Shown here piece after piece: positions 18,463 through 26,631 of a DNA stretch of 64,000 nucleotides. Origin of the DNA: Cytobacillus citreus (lineage in GTDB: Bacteria; Bacillota; Bacilli; Bacillales; Cytobacillaceae). The translations under genes were made by a program, and so were the position numbers. The stretch spans positions 1 through 64,000 of the forward strand of contig NZ_JAGYPM010000008.1 of the NCBI RefSeq assembly GCF_018343665.1, read 5' to 3'. Numbering within the stretch: position 1 is the stretch's first letter; every line of letters begins with the position of its first letter. The notes beneath the pieces are model-generated. The model saw only the letters and a program-made list of their open reading frames with translations, was not told where the DNA came from and did not search any database.

Positions 18463-19301
18463 AGGGAGAAAACACTGTGATTCGTGATGCGCTTTCAAAA
18501 GCAACGATCTATATTACTCTCAGTCTCGGCGGGGTACTAATGCTCCTTCCTTTCATTTGGATGCTATTAACCTCCTTTAAAGCGGGAAATGAAGTAATGA
18601 TTATGCCACCAGTATGGTTTCCTGAAAAGTTCCACTTCGAAAATTACAAAGAAGCTTGGGAGATGGCGCCATTTGGACGTTATTTATTCAATAGTATTAC
18701 CGTAACCGTTCTCTCAACCATTGGTGAGCTGATTACAACAATACTTGCTGCGTATGCTTTTTCAAAAATGAACTTTTGGGGACGAGATGTACTTTTTGCA
18801 ATTTTGCTAGGAACGATGATGGTACCGGGAGAGGTGCTGCTTATTCCAAACTTCGTATTGTTGTCCGATCTCGGATGGATTGATCAATATGAAGCCTTAA
18901 TTATTCCTTGGACTGCAAGTGTGTTCGCTATTTTTCTATTGAGACAATTTTTTCTTAGTGTTCCTAAAGATTTAAGCTATGCGGCAAAGATTGATGGCTG
19001 CAGTGACTTTCGTTTCTTATGGACAATCATGGTGCCATTAGCAAAACCAGCATTGTTTACAATCGCTCTTCTAAAAGCAATTGGATCCTGGAACGCATTT
19101 CTATGGCCTTTAATTGTCACTAGCTCGAAGGAAATGCGTACATTGCCTGTCGGTTTAACAGCCTTTAGTACAGAAGCAGGCACTGTGTATGAATTATTGA
19201 TGGCCGCCTCAACTATGATTATTTTGCCAATGATTATTTTGTATATTATTTTGCAGAAGTACATCATTCAAGGAATTGCAAAAGCAGGCATCAAAGGGTG
19301 A
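18459..19301 (+). CDS. Carbohydrate ABC transporter permease (UgpE/MalG type)
   Basis: A 280-residue second channel subunit. Six membrane segments; EAA loop LSYAAKIDGCSDFRFLWTIMVPLAKPA (about residue 170); early segment LLPFIWMLLTSFK and FNSITVTVLST are family hallmarks. Start overlaps the preceding gene (ATGA arrangement shifted by an upstream GAAGGGAG). Followed by a minimal palindromic repeat before the binding-protein gene. Confidence 0.9.
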   Translation: MKGENTVIRDALSKATIYITLSLGGVLMLLPFIWMLLTSFKAGNEVMIMPPVWFPEKFHFENYKEAWEMAPFGRYLFNSITVTVLSTIGELITTILAAYAFSKMNFWGRDVLFAILLGTMMVPGEVLLIPNFVLLSDLGWIDQYEALIIPWTASVFAIFLLRQFFLSVPKDLSYAAKIDGCSDFRFLWTIMVPLAKPALFTIALLKAIGSWNAFLWPLIVTSSKEMRTLPVGLTAFSTEAGTVYELLMAASTMIILPMIILYIILQKYIIQGIAKAGIKG

Positions 19302-19341
19302 TTATACAAGCAAATATCTTTACCTTCATTGAAAGGGGTGA

Positions 19342-19398
19342 TTTATCGCAGATTAACGGGCAGTAAGCCCCCCACTGATGAAAGATTCACTTTATCCG
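19342..19398. repeat. Minimal palindromic repeat (copy C)
   Basis: About 55 bp: TATCGCAGATTAACGGGCAG, then TAAGCCCCCCACTGATG and a degenerate AAGATTCACTTTATC. It equals the two outer ends of copy E joined with no interior. Located between the second permease and the binding-protein gene of the same operon. Confidence 0.85.
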
Positions 19399-19458
19399 AA
19401 AGACTAGTTTAAAAAATAGTTTGCAAATTGAATGAATCAATATGAGGAGGGAATATCA

Positions 19459-20787
19459 ATGAAAAAGTGGAGTTCAATACTTATTTCTATTTTATTTGTC
19501 CTATTATTAGCTGCATGTAATTCAAGCTCAAGCACAGAGGAAAAAGAAGAAAAGCAACAAGAAACGAAGGAAACTACAGGAAAAGTTCAAGAACCTGTTG
19601 AAATCGAATTTTGGCATGCTATGAGCGGAAATCTTGAAACAGCACTGACGAAAATTACCGATGATTTTAATAGCCAGAATGATTCTATTAATGTAAAGCT
19701 TGTCAACCAAGGCGGATATGGCGATTTATCGCAAAAAATTATGGCTGCAGCGAAAGCAAATACGCTGCCTACCATTTCACAAGCTTATGAGGATTGGACA
19801 ACAGAATATATCCAAAACAATTTAGTTGCTGATTTAACCCCTTATATTAACGATAAAGAAAATGGCTTCACAGAAGAAGAATTAAATGATATTGTCGATG
19901 TTTTCCGTGATGCCAATATGTGGGACGGAAAATACTACTCCATGCCATTTAACAAAAGTACGAGAATCCTATTTTATAATAAAGGTTTATTAGAGGAGGC
20001 AAATGTTGAACCTCCAACAACATGGGATGAATTAGAAGCAGCTGCGAAAAAACTTACAGGTTCAAAGGACGGAAAGAATATTGTCGGCATGGGCTTTGAA
20101 AATGGAGTCGGTCATGAATTACCCGCATGGGTGAAACAAGCAGGCGGGGAATTCATTGATGAAAAAGAAGGAAAGGTATTGTTCAATTCTCCAGAAGGAA
20201 TTGAAGCTCTTTCTTTTATCAATTCAATGATTCAAGATGGTACGGCCCGCTTAGCTGGTGAGGATGGCTACATGTCAGGCCCATTTACACGTGGCGATGT
20301 CGCGATGTATATCGGATCTAGCGCAGGGATTTCCTATGTGGCAAAGGATGCCGAGGGCAATATCGAATGGTCTGCAGCCCCAATTCCAAAAGGAAAAGAA
20401 GCTGCCAATGCCTTTATGGGAACGAACATTAATATTTTCCAAAGCGCAACAGACGAGCAAAAAACAGCTGCATGGGAATATATTAAATTTCTAATTAATA
20501 CAGAAAATACTACCTACTGGGCAAAGGAAACAGGATATCTGCCTGTAAGATATTCCGCTCTTGAGAGCGAAGACTGGAAAAAATATATTGAGGAAGTCCC
20601 TGTCTACGGTGTTGGCCAGCAGCAATTAGACAGTGGCTTCTTTGATCCGCGTATGGTCGGTGCATACGGCATAAAGAATGCGATAAATAAAGAAGTAGAG
20701 CTTGTTTTGTTAGGGCAAAAGACAGTTGAACAAGGACTGGCTGATGCAGAAAAAGCAGCACAGGCCGAACTTGATAAGGTGAAGTAA
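19459..20787 (+). CDS. Extracellular solute-binding lipoprotein (UgpB-like)
   Basis: About 442 residues. Signal peptide with lipobox LLLAACNS, a charged linker rich in Glu/Lys, then the family-1 binding fold: EIEFWHAMSGNLETALTKIT, KIMAAAKANTLPTISQAYED and FNKSTRILFYNKGL. FWHAM plus the A-x-x-x-x-x-PTI-x-Q segment resembles UgpB, which binds glycerol-3-phosphate or glycerophosphodiesters; maltodextrin-type ligands cannot be excluded. Start after GAGGAGGG; an upstream in-frame ATG at 19432 lacks a site. Confidence 0.88.
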   Translation: MKKWSSILISILFVLLLAACNSSSSTEEKEEKQQETKETTGKVQEPVEIEFWHAMSGNLETALTKITDDFNSQNDSINVKLVNQGGYGDLSQKIMAAAKANTLPTISQAYEDWTTEYIQNNLVADLTPYINDKENGFTEEELNDIVDVFRDANMWDGKYYSMPFNKSTRILFYNKGLLEEANVEPPTTWDELEAAAKKLTGSKDGKNIVGMGFENGVGHELPAWVKQAGGEFIDEKEGKVLFNSPEGIEALSFINSMIQDGTARLAGEDGYMSGPFTRGDVAMYIGSSAGISYVAKDAEGNIEWSAAPIPKGKEAANAFMGTNINIFQSATDEQKTAAWEYIKFLINTENTTYWAKETGYLPVRYSALESEDWKKYIEEVPVYGVGQQQLDSGFFDPRMVGAYGIKNAINKEVELVLLGQKTVEQGLADAEKAAQAELDKVK

Positions 20788-20836
20788 GAAAAGAGTAAGC
20801 ACTTTGGAACAAAAAAGTGATGCATTGTCTTTATAA

Positions 20837-20882
20837 ATAATATAAAGGGAAGCCTTTTCCAATGGTTTCCCTTTTTCATTCA
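20837..20882 (+). terminator. Hairpin between ugpB-like gene and MBL gene
   Basis: AAAGGGAAGCC and GGTTTCCCTTTTTC pair around TTTTCCAAT and are followed by T's. It can partly terminate transcription before the MBL gene. Confidence 0.6.
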
Positions 20883-20909
20883 GCAGAGTCATATGAAAGG
20901 AAGAAAACA

Positions 20910-22286
20910 ATGGATAATCAAACAAGGATAACCTTTTGGAGCGGCTTACGAACAATTGGCGGAACTATTATTTCTGTTGAACATCAGGGAGATCGTGTTA
21001 TTTTCGACTTTGGTGAGATTTTTAAGCCACAAGGACATATATTGGATGGGAAGGTTCGGATGAGAAAGTCTCGGGAAACTTCTGATCTATTGGAGCTTGG
21101 CTTTCTCCCAGAGATCGATGAGATTTATGAAGCGAAAAGTCTTAACAACTATCCGGTTATTCCTGAAGAAATGTCAGAAAAAAATACCGCGATTTTTATC
21201 TCACACCTCCATTTAGATCATGTTGGCGGATTAAAATACATTTCGCCAAATATTCCAGTCTATATGACGGAAGAGAGCAAAAAGCTATATTCAAGCTTAT
21301 ATGAATTAGAAGAAGAAGAAAACGGTAGAAAACCAGAGTTTATTATTGGTATAAAGCCATTTCATGAAATCACAATTGGCGCGTCCATCCATGTGAAGCT
21401 GATCCCTGTCGATCATGATGTTCCGGGTGCAGCCGGAATGATCATTACAACACCAAATGGAAAAATTGCTTATACAGGAGATCTTCGTTTTCACGGTGCT
21501 CAGTCGGAGAAGTCTCATCTTTTTGTAAAAGAAGTAAAACAGTCAGCACCGCGATTGTTAATTACGGAAGGTACATCACTTCAAGAGGATTCAGAGCCCA
21601 TTCCCACTTTAGATTCAACGATAGAAATTAATCAGGAGGCCGATCTTCAGCTTAAAATAAATAGCTATCTAACGAAAACAAATGGATGTGCTTTTTTCAA
21701 CCTTTATCACCGTGATATTTCTCGGATTCAAATAATGATAAGAGCAGCTATTGCCACTGGAAGAACAGCAGTTCTTGAACCGGAAACAGCTTACTTAGCA
21801 AGTAAGCATTTATGTGAACGAGATTTCCTCACTCTTTTGCCAGAGGATTTAGAGAGCAAGAAAGAAGAGTGGGAAAATCGCTTGAATTCTATTTCTTGGA
21901 TTAGTAAACATGAGCTTACTCAAAACAGCCATCTATATTTTATTCAAAATAGTTATTCAAGAATTCTTGAGCTGCTTGATTTTAAAGGAAAAAAAGGGAT
22001 ATATATTCACTCTAATGGCGTTCCTCTTGGCTCCTTCGATCCAAACTATACTAAAATGGAACGATTCATTGAAAAGCTTTCATTCGAAAAAATCTTAATT
22101 TCCTGCTCTGGCCATGCAACAGCCAATCATCTCCAATGGCTTGTAAATGAAATCGATCCACCGTATCTTGTACCGCTGCACAGCTTTTTCCCTGAAAAGC
22201 TTAAGGGGCATACCGGAACTCGATATTTACCAGATATCGGAAGTGTTTATGAGTTAGATAAAAATGGGAAATTACATATTAAATGA
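20910..22286 (+). CDS. MBL-fold metallo-hydrolase
   Basis: About 458 residues of metallo-beta-lactamase/beta-CASP style. Metal motif SHLHLDHVGG (about residue 97), VDHDVPGA, YTGDLRFHG, and late CSGHAT and PLHSF motifs resembling the RNase J-like arrangement. These MBL proteins include nucleases and hydrolases; here the gene closes a ugp-type transport operon, so a phosphodiesterase acting on the imported compound is a reasonable guess, unproven. Start ATG after GAAAGGAAG. An upstream in-frame ATG at 20862 lies in an apparent hairpin. Confidence 0.8.
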   Translation: MDNQTRITFWSGLRTIGGTIISVEHQGDRVIFDFGEIFKPQGHILDGKVRMRKSRETSDLLELGFLPEIDEIYEAKSLNNYPVIPEEMSEKNTAIFISHLHLDHVGGLKYISPNIPVYMTEESKKLYSSLYELEEEENGRKPEFIIGIKPFHEITIGASIHVKLIPVDHDVPGAAGMIITTPNGKIAYTGDLRFHGAQSEKSHLFVKEVKQSAPRLLITEGTSLQEDSEPIPTLDSTIEINQEADLQLKINSYLTKTNGCAFFNLYHRDISRIQIMIRAAIATGRTAVLEPETAYLASKHLCERDFLTLLPEDLESKKEEWENRLNSISWISKHELTQNSHLYFIQNSYSRILELLDFKGKKGIYIHSNGVPLGSFDPNYTKMERFIEKLSFEKILISCSGHATANHLQWLVNEIDPPYLVPLHSFFPEKLKGHTGTRYLPDIGSVYELDKNGKLHIK

Positions 22287-22300
22287 CTCAACTATATCCA

Positions 22301-22329
22301 TTGACAGATATTGTCACATCATTTATTCT
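22301..22329 (+). promoter_or_regulatory. Promoter of the ABC-F gene leader
   Basis: TTGACA (22301-22306), 17-bp spacer, TATTCT (22324-22329). Transcription would begin about 22336, leaving a ~265-nt leader before the ABC-F start. Confidence 0.75.
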
Positions 22330-22365
22330 GATAGTAATAAAAATACGGAAGGGTGACCCAATTAC

Positions 22366-22377
22366 ATGAAGTTCTAA
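22366..22377 (+). CDS. Three-codon leader peptide of the ABC-F attenuator
   Basis: ATG AAG TTC TAA, preceded by the strong site GGAAGGGTGA at 22348. Encodes Met-Lys-Phe. The stop codon overlaps the first strand (22376-22384) of a mutually exclusive RNA structure. Ribosomes stalled here by an antibiotic would block that strand. Confidence 0.6.
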   Translation: MKF

Positions 22378-22567
22378 TCCTATTTTTCGAAGACAATGGA
22401 TTGAAGGCAATTTTGTTAAGCAGCTTATATTTCTGCTTGCTTTGAGATGCCCTCAATCGACGTTTTCAGAATAGGATTGGCTGATTGTAGTTGGACATAA
22501 AGGGAGTAGTCTCTTTTTGTTGTGCACCTATGCCTCCTATTCTGAATGTAGAATAGGAGGCTTTTTT
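22376..22567 (+). promoter_or_regulatory. Ribosome-mediated transcription attenuator
   Basis: Four complementary segments: 1 = AATCCTATT (22376-22384), 2 = AGAATAGGATT (22468-22478), 3 = GCCTCCTATTCT (22532-22543), 4 = AGAATAGGAGGC (22550-22561) followed by TTTTTT. Segments 3 and 4 form a perfect 12-bp terminator. Segment 2 can pair with 1 (terminator forms) or with 3 (9 bp, antiterminator). A ribosome stalled on the MKF leader hides segment 1 and turns the gene on. A further hairpin (AAGCAG/CTGCTT near 22420-22440) lies between. Confidence 0.85.
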
Positions 22568-22601
22568 GTCTCCATATTAAAACGAGAACGGGGATGATCG
22601 T

Positions 22602-24161
22602 ATGTTATTATTGGAAGCTAATCATTTAGAGCTCTATATAAAAGATCGATTGTTAGTGAATATAGAAAAATTACAAATCCATAAAAATGACCGAATAGGC
22701 TTAGTCGGAAGAAATGGCAGCGGCAAAACTACTTTGTTGGAAGTACTTGCTGGCAAGAAATCTCCTGATATTGGCTCAGTCATCACTTATAGCACATGCG
22801 AGCTTTTGCCACAGCTAAAAAAGACCGACACAGTAAAGAGCGGTGGCGAGGTAACACAGGAATACATTAACGAAGCGTTTGCAAACAACCCGGGTATTTT
22901 GCTAGCAGACGAACCAACAACACATCTCGATACCGAGCACATCGAATGGCTTGAAAAGAAACTGGCAAAATGGCAAGGAGCATTTGTCCTCGTCTCACAT
23001 GACCGAGCATTTTTAGATGCTCTATGTACCACGATTTGGGAAGTCAATGAAGGGCAAGTAAAAGAGTACAAGGGAAACTACTCGGAGTATGCGGAACAAA
23101 AGGAACTAGAACACCGTCAACATGAGCTGGCTTATGAAAAGTATGAGAAAAAGAAAAAGCAGCTGGAAGAAGCATTACTATTAAAAGAGAAAAAAGCGGA
23201 AAGAGCAACGAAAACACCGAAAAAGGTCAGCTCTTTAGAAGCGACTAAAACCAAGCCCTACTTTGCCAAAAAACAAAAGAAGCTGCAAAAGACAGCAAAG
23301 GCCATTGAAACGCGATTAGAAAAGCTCGAAAAAGTAGATAAACTGAAAGAAACACCTGCCATTCAAATGAACTTGCCAAATGAAGAAACCATTAGAGGGA
23401 AGATCATTCTTCGTGCAGAGGATGTACAGGGCGCCATCGGGAACCGCACCCTATGGAACACCGCAAGCTTTAACATTCAAGGAGGAGATAAACTCGCCAT
23501 TATTGGTCCAAACGGCAGCGGCAAAACAACGCTACTTAAAAAAATTTTGGATCAAAAAGAGGGCATCTTCATTTCCCCTTCAATGAAAATAGGCTATTTT
23601 AGTCAAAATATTGATATTCTAAATACGAAAAAAACAATATTAGAAAACGTTGGCTCCACTTCAAAGCAAACGGAAACCTTCATTCGCACTGTCCTGTCAA
23701 GGCTGCACTTTTTCAGGGAGGACGTCTATAAACTTGTAGGTGTATTAAGCGGTGGAGAGCGGGTCAAGGTTGCATTAGCTAAATTATTTGTTAGTGATTT
23801 GAACACTTTAATTTTAGACGAACCAACAAATTACCTTGATATAGAAGCGGTTGAAGCATTGGAATCCCTTTTGCAAGCATATCCAGGAACCATCATCTTT
23901 GTTTCCCATGACAGGCGATTTATCAAAAACATTTCTACCCGTATTTTAGAAATTAAAAATTCAGAAATTCACCTTTTTGAAGGAACGTATGATGAATATA
24001 AACATTATGTTCCGCAGGAAAAACGGAATGTTCGAGAAGATGAAAGGCTCATTTTAGAGACTAAAATAACAGAAGTGCTAAGCCGCCTTAGTATCGAGCC
24101 ATCTGAGGAGCTGGAAAGGGAGTTTCAGAAGCTTTTAGCAGAAAAGAGGAAAATGAAGTAG
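22602..24161 (+). CDS. ABC-F family ribosomal protection protein (Msr/Vga/Vml type)
   Basis: A 519-residue soluble protein with two ABC ATPase domains and no membrane segments. Walker A motifs GRNGSGKTT (about 37) and GPNGSGKTT (about 306). Signatures SGGE (NBD1, within KSGGEVTQEYINEA) and LSGGERVK (NBD2). Walker B LLADEPTTHLDTE and LILDEPTNYLDIE. The inter-domain linker (about 170-250) is long and Lys/Glu-rich, as in antibiotic-resistance ABC-Fs, which reach into the peptidyl-transferase centre and displace drugs. The attenuator leader strongly supports a macrolide/lincosamide/streptogramin/pleuromutilin-type resistance role. Confidence 0.88.
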   Translation: MLLLEANHLELYIKDRLLVNIEKLQIHKNDRIGLVGRNGSGKTTLLEVLAGKKSPDIGSVITYSTCELLPQLKKTDTVKSGGEVTQEYINEAFANNPGILLADEPTTHLDTEHIEWLEKKLAKWQGAFVLVSHDRAFLDALCTTIWEVNEGQVKEYKGNYSEYAEQKELEHRQHELAYEKYEKKKKQLEEALLLKEKKAERATKTPKKVSSLEATKTKPYFAKKQKKLQKTAKAIETRLEKLEKVDKLKETPAIQMNLPNEETIRGKIILRAEDVQGAIGNRTLWNTASFNIQGGDKLAIIGPNGSGKTTLLKKILDQKEGIFISPSMKIGYFSQNIDILNTKKTILENVGSTSKQTETFIRTVLSRLHFFREDVYKLVGVLSGGERVKVALAKLFVSDLNTLILDEPTNYLDIEAVEALESLLQAYPGTIIFVSHDRRFIKNISTRILEIKNSEIHLFEGTYDEYKHYVPQEKRNVREDERLILETKITEVLSRLSIEPSEELEREFQKLLAEKRKMK

Positions 24162-24187
24162 AGGATTAAAAAGCTGTTTTGGTACAG

Positions 24188-24290
24188 TGACCGATATATT
24201 GTAATTCTGACCGATATAAGTGAGAAAGTGGCCGATATATCGTAATTCTGACCGATATAAGTGAGAAAGTGGCTGATATATCGTGCTATC
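24188..24290. repeat. 41-bp tandem repeat array
   Basis: CCGATATA occurs at 24191, 24211, 24232, 24252 and, as CTGATATA, at 24273. The unit is therefore 41 bp, made of 20- and 21-bp halves (TGACCGATATATTGTAATTC; TGACCGATATAAGTGAGAAA). Located after the ABC-F stop. No ORF. Confidence 0.9.
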
Positions 24291-24304
24291 GAAACCTTTT
24301 AGTC

Positions 24305-24361
24305 AAAAAAGGATCAAGGAAGTCCCTAACGCTTGATGCGTCTGACTTCACTTGATCCTTT
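24305..24361 (-). terminator. Terminator of the FMN reductase gene
   Basis: AAAGGATCAAG and CTTGATCCTTT form the base of a long stem-loop with an inner GAAGTC/GACTTC pair. On the minus strand it is followed by a T-run, so it terminates transcription coming from 24986 leftwards. Confidence 0.75.
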
Positions 24362-24363
24362 AC

Positions 24364-24420
24364 CTTATCGCAGATTAACGGGCAGTAAGCCCCCCACTGA
24401 TGGAAGTTTCACTTTATTCT
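24364..24420. repeat. Minimal palindromic repeat (copy D)
   Basis: About 55 bp, nearly identical to copy C: TATCGCAGATTAACGGGCAG, CCCCCCACTGATGG, AAGTTTCACTTTATTC. It ends on the stop codon of the minus-strand FMN reductase gene. Confidence 0.9.
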
Positions 24421-24986
24421 TAAACTAATTCTAGTTGCTTCGTTTTGTTATAGAATTCAACAAAGTTTTTAACAACTGAGTCCAAGAATGCAACTGTACC
24501 TTGGTCCGTTAATTCACCAGTGTCATTGATTTTCTCATGAACAGAACCGATGTATACTTCATTACCCGGAAGTAAGGAAGGTGATAAACCTGGGTTTGAT
24601 AGAATTTCTCTTAAGTGAATTTGGGCACGTACACTTCCCAATACACCCACAGATGAACCGATGATGAATGCAGGTTTTCCTTTGATTACGAAATCTCCTC
24701 CGCGAGATAACCAATCAATTGCATTTTTCAAGGAACCAGGAATGGAGAAGTTATATTCAGGGACAGCAAATAATACTGCATCTGAATCCTTTATATCTTC
24801 TTTAAATTTCTTCGCATTTTCCGGAGGATTATTCTCTATATCAATTGAATACATTTCAACATCATTGATACGAACTGGAGTAATATCTAATTGATCAGCA
24901 TAGCGATTCTTCATAAATTCAACTAGTTTTAAGTTGAATGATGCTGAGCTCGTGCTGCCAATAATTGCTTTTACTTTAATTGCCAT
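24420..24986 (-). CDS. NADPH-dependent FMN reductase
   Basis: A 188-residue flavodoxin-like oxidoreductase (azoreductase/chromate-reductase type, PF03358). Phosphate-binding IIGSTSSASFNLKL at the N-terminus, AVPEYNFSIPGSLKNAIDWLSR in the middle and GSSVGVLGSVRAQIHLREIL near 110-130 are the family signatures. It would reduce FMN, quinones or azo compounds with NADPH in the cytoplasm. Start ATG follows AAAAAGGAGAA. Confidence 0.9.
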   Translation of the reverse strand: MAIKVKAIIGSTSSASFNLKLVEFMKNRYADQLDITPVRINDVEMYSIDIENNPPENAKKFKEDIKDSDAVLFAVPEYNFSIPGSLKNAIDWLSRGGDFVIKGKPAFIIGSSVGVLGSVRAQIHLREILSNPGLSPSLLPGNEVYIGSVHEKINDTGELTDQGTVAFLDSVVKNFVEFYNKTKQLELV

Positions 24987-25146
24987 AGTAATTGTTATTC
25001 TCCTTTTTCTTAGATGATTTTTACACTCTCATATCATACTACAGGCAAAATTTAATCTCAAATTAAACATTCTCGAATTCAAGATTCTCTGCTTTTTACT
25101 AAATTTATATCTGTTGCATTTCAAAATTGCAAATTCAAGATTAACT

Positions 25147-25250
25147 CTTTTTCGTGACCGGTTTGCTGCTTTTTTCATCTTTTCGGTCACGATTACTTCT
25201 TTTTCGTGACCGGTTTGGAGCTTTTTTCATCTTTTCGGTCAAAATCAATT
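25147..25250. repeat. 52-bp repeat, two units
   Basis: GTGACCG at 25154 and 25206, exactly 52 bp apart. Each unit contains CGTGACCG followed by CGGTCACG (second unit CGGTCA). Read on the other strand it is the same family as the eight-unit array at 35750. It occupies the gap between two minus-strand genes (24987-25328). The rest of that gap shows only A/T-rich sequence. Confidence 0.9.
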
Positions 25251-25328
25251 ACATGTTTTTAAAATACCTAAAACTTAATTGAATACGCGCTTTCGAGACT
25301 ATTTCCATAAATACTCCTCAGCCGCGAT

Positions 25329-25769
25329 TTAAAAAATAAATTCATAATAAAAAGAATTAGTATCTTTTTCCCATCCATCTGCTTCATAAAGGCGTTGCGC
25401 TGTAAAATTATCAACTGCAGTCTGTAGCAACAGCCCTTTTGCTTGTGTATCCATTGCTAATTGCTTCGCAGCCGCAAGCAGCTCTCCGCCTACTCCTAAT
25501 TTTCTGCTTTCTCCATCGACAAATAAATCATTTAAAATCCAGAGTCGTTTCATAGAGACTGAAGAAAAGGAAGGATATAACTGTGTAAATCCGACATATT
25601 TTTCATTTTCCACAGCTACAAAAATAACCGAATCCTCTTTTTTAAATCGCTCGTGAATGAAACCCTTGGCCGCATGGATATTAGATGGCTGATTATAAAA
25701 TACTCTATATTGATCAAATAATTTAGAAATGCCATCAAGATCATGCAGCGTCGCTTTATAAATTTCCAC
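25329..25769 (-). CDS. GNAT family N-acetyltransferase
   Basis: A 146-residue acetyltransferase with motif A in RKLGVGGELLAAAKQLA (about 90-105), preceded by WILNDLFVD and followed by LLLQTAVDNFTAQRLYEADGWEKD. Substrate unknown; the sequence resembles small-molecule or ribosomal-protein acetyltransferases of Bacillus. It precedes the SnoaL-like, YrdB and TetR genes in gene order, on the same strand, but with its own gap. Confidence 0.85.
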   Translation of the reverse strand: MEIYKATLHDLDGISKLFDQYRVFYNQPSNIHAAKGFIHERFKKEDSVIFVAVENEKYVGFTQLYPSFSSVSMKRLWILNDLFVDGESRKLGVGGELLAAAKQLAMDTQAKGLLLQTAVDNFTAQRLYEADGWEKDTNSFYYEFIF

Positions 25770-25815
25770 TCATCTCTCTCCTCACACTAAAATACTATCT
25801 TATTTTACATACCAG

Positions 25816-26262
25816 TTATGACAACAGCTCGCTTAACTCCTCTGTCATTTGCTCAACAAGCTCTGGTCTTCCATGAAATTGGGCTGGTGTATTTTGAAAA
25901 AGCTGAATTTGCCATTTTTCTTCGGGTTTGACAGCAACAAGCGTTTGATGCGCATTAACGCTTGGATTAATTTCTGTTTTTCCAATTGGGACCATGCCAG
26001 CGATTGCCCGCAATAGAGCAGTCCTAGAATCAAGAAAAATTACATTCTTCACCTTACAAATAAATGGGGCAGTTGGATGATTTTCAAAAATCGGCTTTAA
26101 ATGCGAAAATATTTCCTCACGACTAGCAGCTAGACTTCCATCAAAACCTATCATTTCTCCATTCTCTGCAAATAGCTCCGACATTTCAGAGGCGTTACGA
26201 TTATTCCATGCAGTAATAAGCTGGCGATAAAGTGTTTCTATTTCTTCATAAGCTTTATCCAT
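25816..26262 (-). CDS. SgcJ/EcaC family (DUF4440, NTF2-like) protein
   Basis: A 148-residue alpha+beta-barrel protein of the SnoaL/NTF2 superfamily: IETLYRQLITAWNNRNASEMSELFAENGEMIGFDG is the characteristic N-terminal helix and cone opening, and RTALLRAIAGMVP the central sheet. Members may bind small hydrophobic ligands; the reaction, if any, is unknown. Ribosome site GAAGGAGAA. Probably co-transcribed with the upstream YrdB and TetR genes. Confidence 0.8.
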   Translation of the reverse strand: MDKAYEEIETLYRQLITAWNNRNASEMSELFAENGEMIGFDGSLAASREEIFSHLKPIFENHPTAPFICKVKNVIFLDSRTALLRAIAGMVPIGKTEINPSVNAHQTLVAVKPEEKWQIQLFQNTPAQFHGRPELVEQMTEELSELLS

Positions 26263-26286
26263 TGTTCATTCTCCTTCATAAGCATA

Positions 26287-26631
26287 TTATTGTTCCCACA
26301 CATACAAAAGGATTTTGTTTATCACTACAATGATTCCATAAATCCAAGCTAATTTCACCTTTCCTTGACTTAAGAGCAAAACGACAGGAGTTAGAAAGAT
26401 GAACATTTCAAGCAAGAAATGTGCAGAGCCCGAGAGCTGAATACTTGCCTTCGGAGATCCGAATAATCCCCATATTATTGCGATAACGAAAGGAATCAAG
26501 AATGCAAGAATCCACATCATTACCCTTGGACCACCTATTTTAAAACCCCAATAACCATATACAGTAAGCACACAAAGCTCCAGGATAAATCGAAGGCTTA
26601 AATTTGCTAATTTAAAGCTGGATAGAAGCAT
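26287..26631 (-). CDS. YrdB family protein (DUF2568)
   Basis: A 114-residue membrane protein with four hydrophobic segments. LSLRFILELCVLTVYGYWGFK and IIWGLFGSPKASI match the YrdB/DUF2568 family of unknown function. Its start overlaps the end of the TetR gene by 20 bp, so the two are translationally coupled. Confidence 0.82.
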   Translation of the reverse strand: MLLSSFKLANLSLRFILELCVLTVYGYWGFKIGGPRVMMWILAFLIPFVIAIIWGLFGSPKASIQLSGSAHFLLEMFIFLTPVVLLLSQGKVKLAWIYGIIVVINKILLYVWEQ

